Assembly: GCA_009841145.1 (NCBI GenBank) | Contig: VXMJ01000006.1 | Span: 1 to 64,000 of the forward strand | Length of the DNA: 64,000 nt | Direction of reading: 5' to 3' | Source: Caldilineaceae bacterium SB0661_bin_34 | Lineage (GTDB): Bacteria > Chloroflexota > Anaerolineae > Caldilineales > Caldilineaceae | Shown: in pieces, positions 43,664-52,957 of the stretch | Layout: each line of letters opens with the position of its first letter | How positions within the stretch are numbered: the stretch's first letter is position 1 | Notes under the pieces: model-generated | Told to the model about the DNA's origin: nothing | The model's input: only the letters and a program-made list of their open reading frames with translations | Databases searched by the model: none | Translations under genes and position numbers: made by a program

Positions 43664-44632
43664 ATGCAATATCGCAACCTGGGCCGTGCCGGTCTCAAGA
43701 TTTCGGCCATCGGCCTCGGAACCATGCAATGGCGGTGGCGAACCACCGAAGAGGAGGCGTACACAATCATGGACGCCTACCTTGAACACGGAGGCAACTT
43801 TCTGGATACCGCCAACATCTACAGCCGGTGGGTGCCCGAGCTGGGCGTGGGAACCAGCGAGACGGTGATTGGCAATTGGCTGCAGGCGCGCGGCAACAGG
43901 GACCAGGTGGTGCTGGCCACCAAGGTGCGCGGCCCGATGTCGGACCGGCCCAACGGCGAGGGACTGTCCCGCTGGCACATCATGGAAGCCTTGGAAGACT
44001 CGTTGCGGCGGCTGCAAACCGATTGGGTGGATTTGTACCAAATGCACTGGTACGACGCAGAGACTCCAATCGAGGAAACGCTTGAGGCCTTGACTGCGCT
44101 GATCCGGCAGGGCAAGGTGCGCTACATCGGCTGCAGCAACTATCCCGCCTGGCGGCTAATGCAGGCGCTGTGGGCCAGCGACAAGCACGATCTGCATCGG
44201 TTTGCCAGCCTGCAGCCGCACTACAACCTGCTCCATCGCCGCGAGTTCGAGCAGGAACTGTCCGAGGTGTGCGAAACCTACGGCATTGGCGTTGTGCCCT
44301 ACAGCCCGATGGCGGGAGGCGTCCTGACCGGGAGCTACAGTCGGGACCAAAGTCCGGAGACCCCTCGGGCGGAAGGCAACCAGGCCAAGTACGGCCGGGA
44401 AGAGGTTTGGCAGGTCGTGGACGCCGTACGCGACATCGCGGAAGGACACGATACCTGGCCCGGTGCCGTGGCCTTGGCTTGGCTCCTATCGCGGCCGGCC
44501 GTGACCTCACCCATTGTGGGTGCCAACTCCATTGAACAGTGCAGGGCCAATCTGGCGGCTGCGGACTTGCAGTTGAGTCAGGAGGAGTTGGATCGCCTGA
44601 CAGAAGCCAGCGACAGAATTGGTTTGGCCTGA
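43664..44632 (+). CDS. Aldo/keto reductase
   Basis: The 322-residue protein is an AKR-type TIM barrel with the catalytic tetrad in place: D and Y in FLDTANIYSRW, K in LATKVRG, and H in YQMHWYD, plus the C-terminal NADPH-binding VGANSIEQCRANLAA. It resembles the oxidoreductases that act on sugars or reduced aldehydes (L-glyceraldehyde 3-phosphate reductase-like branch). It sits 66 bases after the enolase-superfamily gene; an operon for sugar-acid conversion is likely. Confidence 0.9.
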   Translation: MQYRNLGRAGLKISAIGLGTMQWRWRTTEEEAYTIMDAYLEHGGNFLDTANIYSRWVPELGVGTSETVIGNWLQARGNRDQVVLATKVRGPMSDRPNGEGLSRWHIMEALEDSLRRLQTDWVDLYQMHWYDAETPIEETLEALTALIRQGKVRYIGCSNYPAWRLMQALWASDKHDLHRFASLQPHYNLLHRREFEQELSEVCETYGIGVVPYSPMAGGVLTGSYSRDQSPETPRAEGNQAKYGREEVWQVVDAVRDIAEGHDTWPGAVALAWLLSRPAVTSPIVGANSIEQCRANLAAADLQLSQEELDRLTEASDRIGLA

Positions 44633-44690
44633 AGTCGAACCTATACTGACCACTGCCAACCAATCCAATCCATCAACACAAGGAAGTCCA

Positions 44691-45467
44691 ATGTCCAATC
44701 TCTTCAGCCTGGAAGGCAAGGTCGCCCTGGTAACCGGCGGCAACGGCGGTATCGGCAAGGCCATCGCGCTGGGTTTCAAGGAAGCCGGCGCCGTGGTTGT
44801 GGCGGCGGGCCGCAGTCAGGAAAAAAACCAGGCGATGGCCGATGAACTGGGCGAGGGTCACGCCGTTCTCGAACTCGACATCCGCGACGAGGCCGCTGTC
44901 GACGCGGCGGTGGCTGGCCTGGTGGAAACGCATGGGTGCTTGGACATTGTGGTCAACAATGCAGGAATCGGTCGGCGTGGAACCGTTCTCGAGAGTCCGA
45001 CTGTCAACTGGACCGACCTCCTGGATACCCATCTGAACGGTGCCTTCTATTGCGCGCGGGCCGCCGCGCGGCACATGTCGGAATCCGGACGCGGCGGCAA
45101 GATCATCAACATCGGGTCAATGTACTCCTTCTTCGGGCCGCCCAACGCCGCCGGCTATGCCACGGCCAAGACCGGCATGGTGGGCCTGACCAGGGCCTTG
45201 GCGGTGGAATGGGCCGAGTACAACATCCAGGTCAACGCCATCTGTCCGGGTTGGCATACCACCGACCTGAATAGGCCGCTGCTGGCCGTGATTGGCGAAG
45301 ACATCGCCCTCAAGACCCCCGCCAGACGTTTGGGCACGACCCATGACTTGGCTGGTGCAGCGGTGTTCCTGGCGGCACCGGCATCCGATTTCGTCACCGG
45401 GCAGTGCCTGACCGTGGACGGGGGCTACAGCGTTCAGGATCGCCGGTGGGACGAAGGCCAAGAGTGA
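44691..45467 (+). CDS. Short-chain dehydrogenase/reductase
   Basis: The 258-residue protein is a classical SDR: TGGNGGIGKAIA cofactor loop, VVNNAGIGRRG, catalytic serine in INIGSMYSFFG and tyrosine/lysine in GYATAKTG. It is closest in feel to the gluconate 5-dehydrogenase / 2-keto-3-deoxygluconate dehydrogenase branch, which fits the neighbouring sugar-acid genes. I chose ATG 44691, with AAGGAA upstream, because it gives the standard SLEGKVALVTGG opening. Confidence 0.9.
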   Translation: MSNLFSLEGKVALVTGGNGGIGKAIALGFKEAGAVVVAAGRSQEKNQAMADELGEGHAVLELDIRDEAAVDAAVAGLVETHGCLDIVVNNAGIGRRGTVLESPTVNWTDLLDTHLNGAFYCARAAARHMSESGRGGKIINIGSMYSFFGPPNAAGYATAKTGMVGLTRALAVEWAEYNIQVNAICPGWHTTDLNRPLLAVIGEDIALKTPARRLGTTHDLAGAAVFLAAPASDFVTGQCLTVDGGYSVQDRRWDEGQE

Positions 45468-45486
45468 TTCCGAGGTCGTGAGGCAT

Positions 45487-45517
45487 CGAGCCTGCCATTG
45501 CATTGGAGGCAGGCTCG
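45487..45517 (+). terminator. Hairpin downstream of the SDR gene
   Basis: CGAGCCTGCC and GGCAGGCTCG form a perfect ten-pair stem around an 11-base loop, 20 bases after the SDR stop. No T-run follows, so it is a probable but not textbook terminator. The remainder of the gap to 45,762 shows nothing else. Confidence 0.55.
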
Positions 45518-45762
45518 CGGTCCGGTCAGTCCACCAGTGCCGGCTTCAGGGTTGCCGATTGTTGCTGCTCTTGAACTCAACGGCACGCACTCTGATTCCA
45601 TCCCCTACCGTCGGGAACCCGGAACTCTGGCGTGCAGGTTCCAGACCGAGCATCCGCCTCATTCAATCCATGGCCGGGAGTGTGCGTGCAATATTGACAA
45701 CCCCGGCAAGCCCGGCACAGGCTGCATGCCACACCGGTTCCCGAATGGCGATGTGACGTTCC

Positions 45763-46782
45763 CTACGGACCCGTACGGGACACTCCGAAATATCGGCCTG
45801 CCGCATCGAGGAATTCTTCGGTGGACGGGGCTGCCATCCAAGCCTGCACCATCTGCCGCGCAGGCATTGGAGCGGAACTCTGCTGCATCAGCTCCTCCAG
45901 TTGTTCCACAACCGAATTCCCATAGCGGAACCTCGCGAGGTCGGTGATAAATGCAGCGACTTCAGTGCCCTGGTCTTCCAACCGTTGCCGCTGTTGTTCC
46001 AAGTGGACATCCTGCTCCGCCAGCAGTTCGTCCTTTTCAGCCAGCAGTTCGTCCTTCTCGTTGCTACTGGCCAGTGGCTCGCCCGTCTCGGGATCCAGAA
46101 TCCGGTAGCCACCGTCGGTTTCCTCCCTGTGCAGTTCCTGCGAGAGGAGAATGTCACAGTCCAGGACCGACGAGTAGGCGGTCCACGTGCGTGCGGCCGC
46201 GTCCCAGAATGTTTTCAGCGGCTCGTAGCGGCTCTGCTCCAGCCGCCAGCCCATCAGGGGGCCGCCGGGCAGCAGCACGCCGCGTTCGAAGTAGGCAGGG
46301 TCGTTGGAGTCGATCGGATCCAGGATCCAGTACTCGCGAACTCCCATCCAGGCATACCATGTCTTCTTGATTCCCAGGTCGTTGTCTGCAGTGGATTGGG
46401 ATGCGACCTCGATGACGCAGTCCGGTGGACAGGGCATGTCCTGGCGGCGCAGGGAACCCCTTCCGGTGTTGGGGAAGGGCATGATGATCAGGTCCGGATC
46501 ACACCGCTGCGCTTGGCCGCGGGCGTCGATAAAGTGGAGCCCGATTTCCTGGTTGACGGCGAAGGGGCGACCGCGCCTCCTCAGGAGGGTGGACAAGGCA
46601 CTGTACAGGTAGTGCAGGATGACGACGTGTCTCGGGGCCACTGACATCTCATCGCTCCTGGGCCATTCGGCGGGGTATTCCGGCGTGTTCCAGGAAGGGA
46701 TGGGCTTGGACAGGTCCACCAAGGGAACCGGTTTAGCCGTGAGCGGTTCCTCCGGTACTGTCCAGGGTTTGGTGATGGCCAT
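45763..46782 (-). CDS. Uma2-family PD-(D/E)XK endonuclease-like protein (second copy)
   Basis: The 339-residue protein has the Uma2 core: CDPDLIIMPFP with the first aspartate, CVIEVASQST with the glutamate, then DLGIKKTWYAWMGVREYWILDP. A C-terminal coiled coil carries a short repeat in which KDELLAE occurs twice in succession before a longer helix. I chose ATG 46782, preceded by AGGGAGG, because the longer frame adds only six residues. The coiled-coil tail is typical of Chloroflexota and cyanobacterial Uma2 proteins whose function is unknown. Confidence 0.82.
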   Translation of the reverse strand: MAITKPWTVPEEPLTAKPVPLVDLSKPIPSWNTPEYPAEWPRSDEMSVAPRHVVILHYLYSALSTLLRRRGRPFAVNQEIGLHFIDARGQAQRCDPDLIIMPFPNTGRGSLRRQDMPCPPDCVIEVASQSTADNDLGIKKTWYAWMGVREYWILDPIDSNDPAYFERGVLLPGGPLMGWRLEQSRYEPLKTFWDAAARTWTAYSSVLDCDILLSQELHREETDGGYRILDPETGEPLASSNEKDELLAEKDELLAEQDVHLEQQRQRLEDQGTEVAAFITDLARFRYGNSVVEQLEELMQQSSAPMPARQMVQAWMAAPSTEEFLDAAGRYFGVSRTGP

Positions 46783-47002
46783 CGGTCGCCTCCCTTGCAA
46801 GCGGCATCATTGTACCCGGCTTGCGACCGTCTGTGCCGGCCGGCGTACCGCGCGGCATGTCGGCATTGGGTCGAAGTAGACAAGGGGCAGGTCGTCACAT
46901 GCCACGGTGCTACAATTGGTTGTCGAGAGTTCCGCGCACCGTCGCGGACATGGTCATGCAATGGCTGACTCGGCGGTTTGTTCCACCGTTGCACCTCCCC
47001 GC

Positions 47003-47935
47003 ATGAACAAGACAGAGCGAGTTCGCGCCGTCCTGGCCGGTGAACAACCGGACCGGGTTCCGGCTAGTTTCTGGTTCCATTTCCCGGAAGGGGCCAAGCA
47101 CGGAACCGCCTCGGTCAAGTCCCACATGGACTACCTGGCCGAGACGGATGTGGACTTCCTCAAAATATTCAACGAACACCCCTACCAAACCGAGTTCGAC
47201 ATCAAGGAACCGGCGGACTGGGGCCGTTTGCGGCCGGCTCCGCTGTCGTCTCCGTTCTTCCAATCCATGCTGGAGGAAACCCGCGCCATCGTCGAAGCCG
47301 TGGATGGACAGTGCCTGACCGTGACTACTGTGTTCGGACCGTTCGGGGAAGGCAACCACGCCACTGGCGGTTTGGTTACGGACCACTACCGGGAGGATCC
47401 GGCGGCCGTGGCGCACGGACTTAAGGTGATCGCCGAGAGTCTGGCCGAGTTCAGCCTGGCCCTTCTCGACTGCGGCACGGACGGCATCTATTTCTCGGCT
47501 CAGGGCGGTGAGCGTGATCGCTTCAGTGAGGAACAGTTCCTGTCCGATCTCAAGCCCTGTGACCTAACGGTGCTGGAGGTGATCGACGGCAAGGCCGAGT
47601 TCAACCTACTGCACATTTGCAAGGATGACGTGCGGCTGGAGCACTACACCGACTATCCCGCCAACGCGGTCAACTGGGCAGCGGCCAAGAGCAACTGGAG
47701 CATGGCCGAGGGCCTGGCGCAATTCAAGCGGCCGGTGGTCGGCGGCCTGCACGATCGCGGCGTGATTGTGGATGGCAGCCTCGATGACATCGAGAAGGCC
47801 GTGCACACCGTCCTTGACGATGTCGGGGATCGCAACTTCATGGTGGGTGCCGACTGCACGCTGCCCACGGACAACAGTTTGGCAAACATCAGACAGGCGG
47901 TGCAGGCCACGGCCAGTTGGTCTGCGCCTGCCTGA
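47003..47935 (+). CDS. Uroporphyrinogen decarboxylase family protein
   Basis: The 310-residue protein has the URO-D fold markers: MNKTERVRAVLAGEQPDRVPAS at the start, DFLKIFNEHPYQTEFDI, and LLDCGTDGIYFSAQGGE, GDRNFMVGADCTLP near the end. The short length and divergence from HemE suggest one of the URO-D-like methyltransferases (MtaA/MtbA branch) or a decarboxylase of unknown substrate rather than a haem enzyme. I chose ATG 47003; the frame further upstream is not protein-like. The molybdenum enzyme gene follows after 85 bases. Confidence 0.8.
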   Translation: MNKTERVRAVLAGEQPDRVPASFWFHFPEGAKHGTASVKSHMDYLAETDVDFLKIFNEHPYQTEFDIKEPADWGRLRPAPLSSPFFQSMLEETRAIVEAVDGQCLTVTTVFGPFGEGNHATGGLVTDHYREDPAAVAHGLKVIAESLAEFSLALLDCGTDGIYFSAQGGERDRFSEEQFLSDLKPCDLTVLEVIDGKAEFNLLHICKDDVRLEHYTDYPANAVNWAAAKSNWSMAEGLAQFKRPVVGGLHDRGVIVDGSLDDIEKAVHTVLDDVGDRNFMVGADCTLPTDNSLANIRQAVQATASWSAPA

Positions 47936-48020
47936 ACATTCCCCGATTCCTGTCCCATCAAGTCCCGTATTGTTCCTCAAGCCATTTTCAACAACCCTGT
48001 TTCACACCGAGGATTCATCC

Positions 48021-50279
48021 ATGGCCAATTCTGAATACAAGGTTATCGGCACGCGCCCCATTCGCCACGATGGTGTCGACAAGGTCACTGGCGCGGCCAA
48101 GTACGGAGCCGACGTCCGCCTCACCGGCATGTTGCACGGCGCCATCAAGCGCAGCCCCCATGCCCATGCCGTGATCAAGGGCATCAACACCGAAAAGGCG
48201 GCCGCCCTCCCCGGCGTCACGGCCGTCATGACCGGGGCCGATCTGCCGGCCGTGTCCCACGAAATTGTGGAGATGGGCGAGGATTCAGTGGCTCAGGACT
48301 ATCTCAGCGCCAATGTCATGGCCCGCGACAAGGTGTTGTTCCATGGCCACCCTGTGGCGGCTGTGGCGGCTACCGAGTTGCAGACAGCCCTGGACGCCAT
48401 TGAACTGATTGAGGTCGAGTACGAATTGCTTGAACTGGTGCTGGATGTTGAAGAGGCAATGGAATCGGACGCGCCCATTCTCTGGGACGACCTGCGCACC
48501 AATTCGATGGGAGAGGAAGGGACCGAGCCAACCAACGTGGCTTCGCACTTCCGCTACGAGTTCGGGGATATCGAAGCCGGCTTTGCCGAAGCGGACCACA
48601 TCGTGGATCGCACCTTCCACACGGCAATGGTTCACCAGGGCTACATCGAACCCCATTCCTCCACATGCGTCTGGCGCAAGGACGGCCGAGTCGAGGTATG
48701 GACCGCCACTCAGGGTGCATTCCAGATTCGCGAACAACTGGCCAGCCTATTGAAGCTGGAGCTGTCCCAGGTCAAGGTGACGCCAATGGAGATTGGCGGC
48801 GGCTTTGGCGGTAAGTTCACCTGCTACACGGATCTGCCGGCGGCTGTGCTCTCTCGCATGAGTGGCGGTCGGCCCGTGAAGATCACCATGTCGCGCACGG
48901 AAGTGCTGCAAGCCACCGGTCCGACCTCGGGTTCGGTGGTCAAGGTCAAGATGGGAGCCACCAGCGACGGCCGCCTCACTGCCAGCGAAGCCTCGCTGAT
49001 CTACGAGGCCGGAGCCGTTCCCGGATCGCCCGTGGGTGCAGGGGCCGGGGTCATCCTGGCGCCCTATAAGCACACGAACGTGCGGATTGACGGTTACGAC
49101 GTTCTGGTCAACAAGCCCAAGACTGGGGCCTACCGGGCCCCGGGCGGCACCAATGCAGCTTTTGCGTCGGAGTGCGTCATCGACGAACTGGCCAAGAAGG
49201 TGGGCATGGATCCCCTGGAATTCCGACTGCTGAATGCGGCGGAGGAAGGCGATCGTCGTCCCGACGGTCCGATCTACCATCGCATCGGTTTCAAGGAAAC
49301 GGTGGAATCCGCCATCGACCATCCCCATTACGCGACTCCGCTCGAGGGCAAGCACCGGGGACGCGGTGTGGCCTCCGGCTTCTGGTTCAACGGCGGCGGT
49401 CGCTCCAGCATGTCGGCCTCTGTTGAGGCCGACGGCATGGTCAACCTGTTGGAAGGTTCGACGGACATCGGCGGTACCCGTGCCTCGATTGCCATGCAGT
49501 TGGCGGAATCGCTGGGCATCTCCTCCGACATGATCAATCCACAGGTCGTGGATACCGACGCGGTCGGCTACAACGACGGCACCGGCGGCAGCCGTGTGAC
49601 GTTCGCGACCGGCTATGCAGCCTGGGATCTTGGTCAGAAGCTGGGCCAGCAGATGTGCGAGAAAATCGCCGAGGTTTGGGAGGTCGAAGAGGGCAGTGTC
49701 GAGTTGAAGGACGGCGTGTTCTCCCACAACGGCAAGTCGGCGAACTTCGCCGAGGTTGCGGGCGAACTGGCTTCCAACTCAACCCCCGTGGTGGCCAGCA
49801 CCTCTGTCTCTCCCCCACAGCCAGGTCCGGCGTTTTCCACCCACATCGTCGATGTGGAGGTGGATGTGGAAACCGGCAAGGTGCAGATCCTGAACTACAC
49901 GGCCATCCAGGACGTGGGGATGGCCATCCATCCCAGTTACGCCGAAGGCCAGATCCAGGGCGGCGTGGTGCAGGGCATCGGCTGGGCGCTCAACGAGGAG
50001 TACATCTACAGCGACGACGGCCATCTGGTGAATGCCAGCCTTCTGGACTATCGGATGCCGACCGCACTTGACCTGCCCATGGTCGAGACGCTGATGATCG
50101 AGGTGCCCAACCCCGGCCATCCGTACGGGGTCAGGGGCGTGGGTGAAGTTCCGATCGTGCCCCCGGCGGCAGCCATTGGCAACGCCATTGCGGACGCCAC
50201 CGGCATGCGGTTGACCCGGTTGCCGATGAGTCCGGCCGCGGTCCTGGAGCAGCAGTGGAGCGACCAAGCCTGCGGCTAA
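48021..50279 (+). CDS. Xanthine-dehydrogenase-family molybdopterin-binding subunit
   Basis: The 752-residue protein is the large subunit of a xanthine dehydrogenase/CO dehydrogenase-type molybdenum hydroxylase: RHDGVDKVTGAAKYGADV opening, GGGFGGK at about residues 259-265, GAYRAPGGTNA, and the active-site glutamate E709 in GVRGVGEVPIVPP. It hydroxylates carbon centres of small molecules at a molybdenum cofactor. The partner genes for the two iron-sulfur centres and FAD are not next to it, unlike in almost all such operons, so the small subunits must be elsewhere. GAGGA lies upstream of ATG 48021. Confidence 0.9.
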   Translation: MANSEYKVIGTRPIRHDGVDKVTGAAKYGADVRLTGMLHGAIKRSPHAHAVIKGINTEKAAALPGVTAVMTGADLPAVSHEIVEMGEDSVAQDYLSANVMARDKVLFHGHPVAAVAATELQTALDAIELIEVEYELLELVLDVEEAMESDAPILWDDLRTNSMGEEGTEPTNVASHFRYEFGDIEAGFAEADHIVDRTFHTAMVHQGYIEPHSSTCVWRKDGRVEVWTATQGAFQIREQLASLLKLELSQVKVTPMEIGGGFGGKFTCYTDLPAAVLSRMSGGRPVKITMSRTEVLQATGPTSGSVVKVKMGATSDGRLTASEASLIYEAGAVPGSPVGAGAGVILAPYKHTNVRIDGYDVLVNKPKTGAYRAPGGTNAAFASECVIDELAKKVGMDPLEFRLLNAAEEGDRRPDGPIYHRIGFKETVESAIDHPHYATPLEGKHRGRGVASGFWFNGGGRSSMSASVEADGMVNLLEGSTDIGGTRASIAMQLAESLGISSDMINPQVVDTDAVGYNDGTGGSRVTFATGYAAWDLGQKLGQQMCEKIAEVWEVEEGSVELKDGVFSHNGKSANFAEVAGELASNSTPVVASTSVSPPQPGPAFSTHIVDVEVDVETGKVQILNYTAIQDVGMAIHPSYAEGQIQGGVVQGIGWALNEEYIYSDDGHLVNASLLDYRMPTALDLPMVETLMIEVPNPGHPYGVRGVGEVPIVPPAAAIGNAIADATGMRLTRLPMSPAAVLEQQWSDQACG

Positions 50280-50306
50280 TGCCATTGCAGTCTTGACACC
50301 CGTGTG

Positions 50307-50338
50307 GAACCCGCACCAATCGGTGCGGGTTCTTCTTT
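50307..50338 (+). terminator. Intrinsic terminator after the molybdenum subunit
   Basis: GAACCCGCACC-AATC-GGTGCGGGTTC forms a perfect 11-pair stem with a four-base loop, followed by TTCTTT. It lies 27 bases after the stop codon. Confidence 0.9.
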
Positions 50339-50787
50339 AGCTCTTGGGTTGTCGGCCAGGATGTCGTTGTAGGCATCCGCACCAACCGACTGGCAGTCAG
50401 GTTCGCACACTTCAAATCGCGGTCGCGTATGACACTGGGGCGCGCAATGTTCCAGATCCGATGGCGGACGCCATGGCCTGAAGCAGGCGCATGGAACCGT
50501 CCCACGCGCGGGGACATCCCCCCAAGCACCGCAGGAGACGGTGACCAGAACACAAGCTGCTGGATCGAAGGTACTGTACGCGAAGCCGGTCCGGGTTGCC
50601 GTTGCGGCCCTTCCCGGCTCGAAAGATAGGATGCTGGTTGGGAAACCGAGAGTGCTCCGGATAATCCTTGTGCGTTGTTTTGAGTTCATGCTTGGGGTGC
50701 CAGACAGCAACGGCAGCGATTGCGATCCGGCCCATCGTGTTTGCCTGGTTCTTCCCCGGTAGTCGTTCGTTCTCGGACTACAATCGG

Positions 50788-50800
50788 ATTGACTGTCAAT
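50788..50800. promoter_or_regulatory. Perfect 13-base palindrome before the AAA-ATPase gene
   Basis: ATTGAC-T-GTCAAT lies 37 bases before the ATG at 50838. Its first half, ATTGAC, also resembles a -35 box, so it might be an operator that overlaps a promoter. There is no direct support beyond symmetry. Confidence 0.3.
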
Positions 50801-50837
50801 ACCCGAGGTGTACTGGAAGTAGTGGGAGCATTTGGAC

Positions 50838-52637
50838 ATGGCCGAGCGCGAGATCCCAATCGATGTTGCCCGGAAGCACTGTCCGGACAACGATGGGCCT
50901 GTGCTGCGGCCCGGCATCTCGGACTACGTACGCCTCCGACGTGCCAATCACGCCTATGTCGACAAGACTCGTGAATTGGCAAACTTGCTCGACTCAGGCG
51001 AGTTCCTGTTTCTGGCCCGGCCCCGTCGCTTCGGGAAGACCCTGATGTTGTCAACCATCGAGTGCATGTTTCAGGGGGACCGGCCCAATGTTCGGGATCC
51101 GTTCGTGGAAATGGCTCATTCGATCCCTCAGGTACCGGACGACCTCCTGTTTGCAGGCACATCTTGGGAATCGAGTGCTGCCAAAACTCCCAGACGACCG
51201 GTGATCCGACTGGACATGAGCGCGGTTGCGGGCGATAGCCCGGTGGAAATGAGGATTTCCCTGAAGCAGCACGTCGCGCATCAGGGGTTGCTTTGGTATA
51301 GGCGGGGACTCGATCCCGGAATCGAGTTGATGCATCTGCGGGATTCAACCAGCTATCCCCACACACCCCAGGTCATGCTTGAACAGTTGATCCAGTCTCT
51401 CAAGTCACAGGCGGGGGACCCGGTGGTACTGGTGGACGAGTACGACACACCACTCTTGAAGTTGCTGGGCCACGAACCAGCTGCAGTTGAGCCGTTCTTT
51501 GAGTTGTTCCGAGAATTCTATCGACTGTTCAAGCAGTGTGAATCGGACCTGCACAAGGTTCTGATTACCGGAATCACGCGGCGGGCTTACGGTGAGATGT
51601 TCTCGGCGCTCAACAACCTGCGGGACTGTACTTGGAAGGAAGAATTCGGTGCGGTCTGTGGCTTCACGGAAGGCGACTTGGACCAAGCCCCGTTATTAAC
51701 CTACACCGAAACGGCGGCGGAAGGTCTGGGCATGCCAATCGATGAACTTCGGGAACGCTTGAGGGAGAACTACAACGGCTATCGATTCGATCCGGACGGT
51801 TTCGGACCGGCGGTCTACAACCCGTGGTCACTGTGCAACGCGCTGACCGACCTGCTGGTGCCGCAGGGACGGGCTCGTATCCAACGACGGGGGTTCCCGG
51901 CGCACTGGTCGGATTCCGGAGTGTCGAAGTCCTTGGTGGATGCGTTGCGGCGGCAACCTTCGGCAGTCGATCCGACACCATTTTTGGATCTAGACGAATT
52001 GGATGCGGACTTCTATAGCAACCGTGCGACCGGCCTAAAGTCGCTGATGTTGCAGAGCGGATATCTGACACACCATCCTGCACGGGACGGTCAACCTGCG
52101 CAGCTGGGCTGGCCCAATCGGGAAGTTGCGCGGACGGTGTTGCGGGATCTGGCGCGTACCCATGTTGGACATGAGCTTCCGGGAATCGAACGGCTCCGGA
52201 CATGTCTGGCAACGGGGGACTACCGGAAGTTGCCGAAAGTCCTGCTGGACTGCCTGTACGCGTTTCCCTACAACATCATGGATGACGAATACTCCCACCA
52301 CGCTGCGCTACACGGCATCTTCCTGGGAATGGGAATTGTGCCTCGGTCGGAGCGACGCGAGCTGTCCGGGACGTACGACCTAGCGGCCATCTTCCGCGGC
52401 CGGGCCTGTGTTTTCGAACTGAAGTACAACCGTAGTCTGCGGGAGGCACAGGTACAGGCCGACCGCCGACAGTATGGACGCAGCTTGTTGATGGAGTTGG
52501 AACAAACGAAAGACGTCACCTGTATAGCCCTGCACGTAACCAAGACCGGGGATGGGCAAGTATGCATTGAGGGAGCACAACGGCCGGTGCGTGATGTTGA
52601 TGCGGAATGGACCCCTCTCAACACCGAGCAGCGGTGA
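50838..52637 (+). CDS. AAA-ATPase-like protein with C-terminal PD-(D/E)XK nuclease domain
   Basis: The 599-residue protein belongs to the AAA-ATPase-like/DUF1703 family: YVDKTRELANLL, then FLARPRRFGKTLML, the Walker A variant typical of the family, and VVLVDEYDTPLL (Walker B). The C-terminal domain has CVFELKYN with acid and lysine residues of the restriction-nuclease fold followed by QVQADRRQYGRSLL. The family is often multicopy in gut and marine bacteria, with no settled role; defence or mobile-element biology has been suggested. I chose ATG 50838 because GGGAG lies upstream; a TTG two codons earlier is possible. No partner gene is adjacent. Confidence 0.85.
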   Translation: MAEREIPIDVARKHCPDNDGPVLRPGISDYVRLRRANHAYVDKTRELANLLDSGEFLFLARPRRFGKTLMLSTIECMFQGDRPNVRDPFVEMAHSIPQVPDDLLFAGTSWESSAAKTPRRPVIRLDMSAVAGDSPVEMRISLKQHVAHQGLLWYRRGLDPGIELMHLRDSTSYPHTPQVMLEQLIQSLKSQAGDPVVLVDEYDTPLLKLLGHEPAAVEPFFELFREFYRLFKQCESDLHKVLITGITRRAYGEMFSALNNLRDCTWKEEFGAVCGFTEGDLDQAPLLTYTETAAEGLGMPIDELRERLRENYNGYRFDPDGFGPAVYNPWSLCNALTDLLVPQGRARIQRRGFPAHWSDSGVSKSLVDALRRQPSAVDPTPFLDLDELDADFYSNRATGLKSLMLQSGYLTHHPARDGQPAQLGWPNREVARTVLRDLARTHVGHELPGIERLRTCLATGDYRKLPKVLLDCLYAFPYNIMDDEYSHHAALHGIFLGMGIVPRSERRELSGTYDLAAIFRGRACVFELKYNRSLREAQVQADRRQYGRSLLMELEQTKDVTCIALHVTKTGDGQVCIEGAQRPVRDVDAEWTPLNTEQR

Positions 52638-52957
52638 AGCAACCGAGCAGTGGACGCTGCTCGGTTCACTGTCTCTGGAAAGCGCGGCACGCTCCGTGCA
52701 TTACCGCTAATGAGTGGATGTTCCTCCTACCCACCCACCGGAATTGATGCCGCAGGGCGGCCATCCGAAACCGATGTTGTTGTTGCCGTACTCTTGACCG
52801 GGACCTATTCGCGTCGGAGAGCGAGCAACGTACGGATTAACCGGTAACAACTCCGACAAATCTATGTGTTGGCGGGAGGAAGTGCAGCCAAACGGGTTGA
52901 ATAGCCGCGGGCGGGACTGGAAACAACTCCCAGTCCCGCCCGTTCAATGACAACGGA
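52638..52957. other. Intergenic region between convergent genes
   Basis: About 320 bases with no gene that I can support, apart from the hairpin at 52,909-52,941. Confidence 0.5.
52909..52941. terminator. Strong hairpin downstream of the cysteine-rich gene
   Basis: GGGCGGGACTGG pairs perfectly with CCAGTCCCGCCC across a nine-base loop. It lies 17 bases beyond the stop of the minus-strand secreted protein gene and between convergent genes, so it could stop transcription from both sides, although neither side has a clear T-run. Confidence 0.6.

Larger units (their letters stand above)
50280..50837. other. Intergenic region with terminator
   Basis: About 560 bases. Besides the terminator at 50,307 and the palindrome at 50,788 I see no gene: the longest open frames are cysteine/arginine-rich and look like chance frames. 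Confidence 0.5.

Noticed and set aside
9121-46782. The two Uma2 genes as repeated copies of a mobile element
   Set aside because: Apart from the core motifs the sequences, lengths and tails differ, and there are no shared flanking repeats.
50276-50917. A 213-codon minus-strand frame across the intergenic region
   Set aside because: It overlaps the terminator and the start of the AAA-ATPase gene, and its Cys/Arg/Pro-rich composition is not protein-like.
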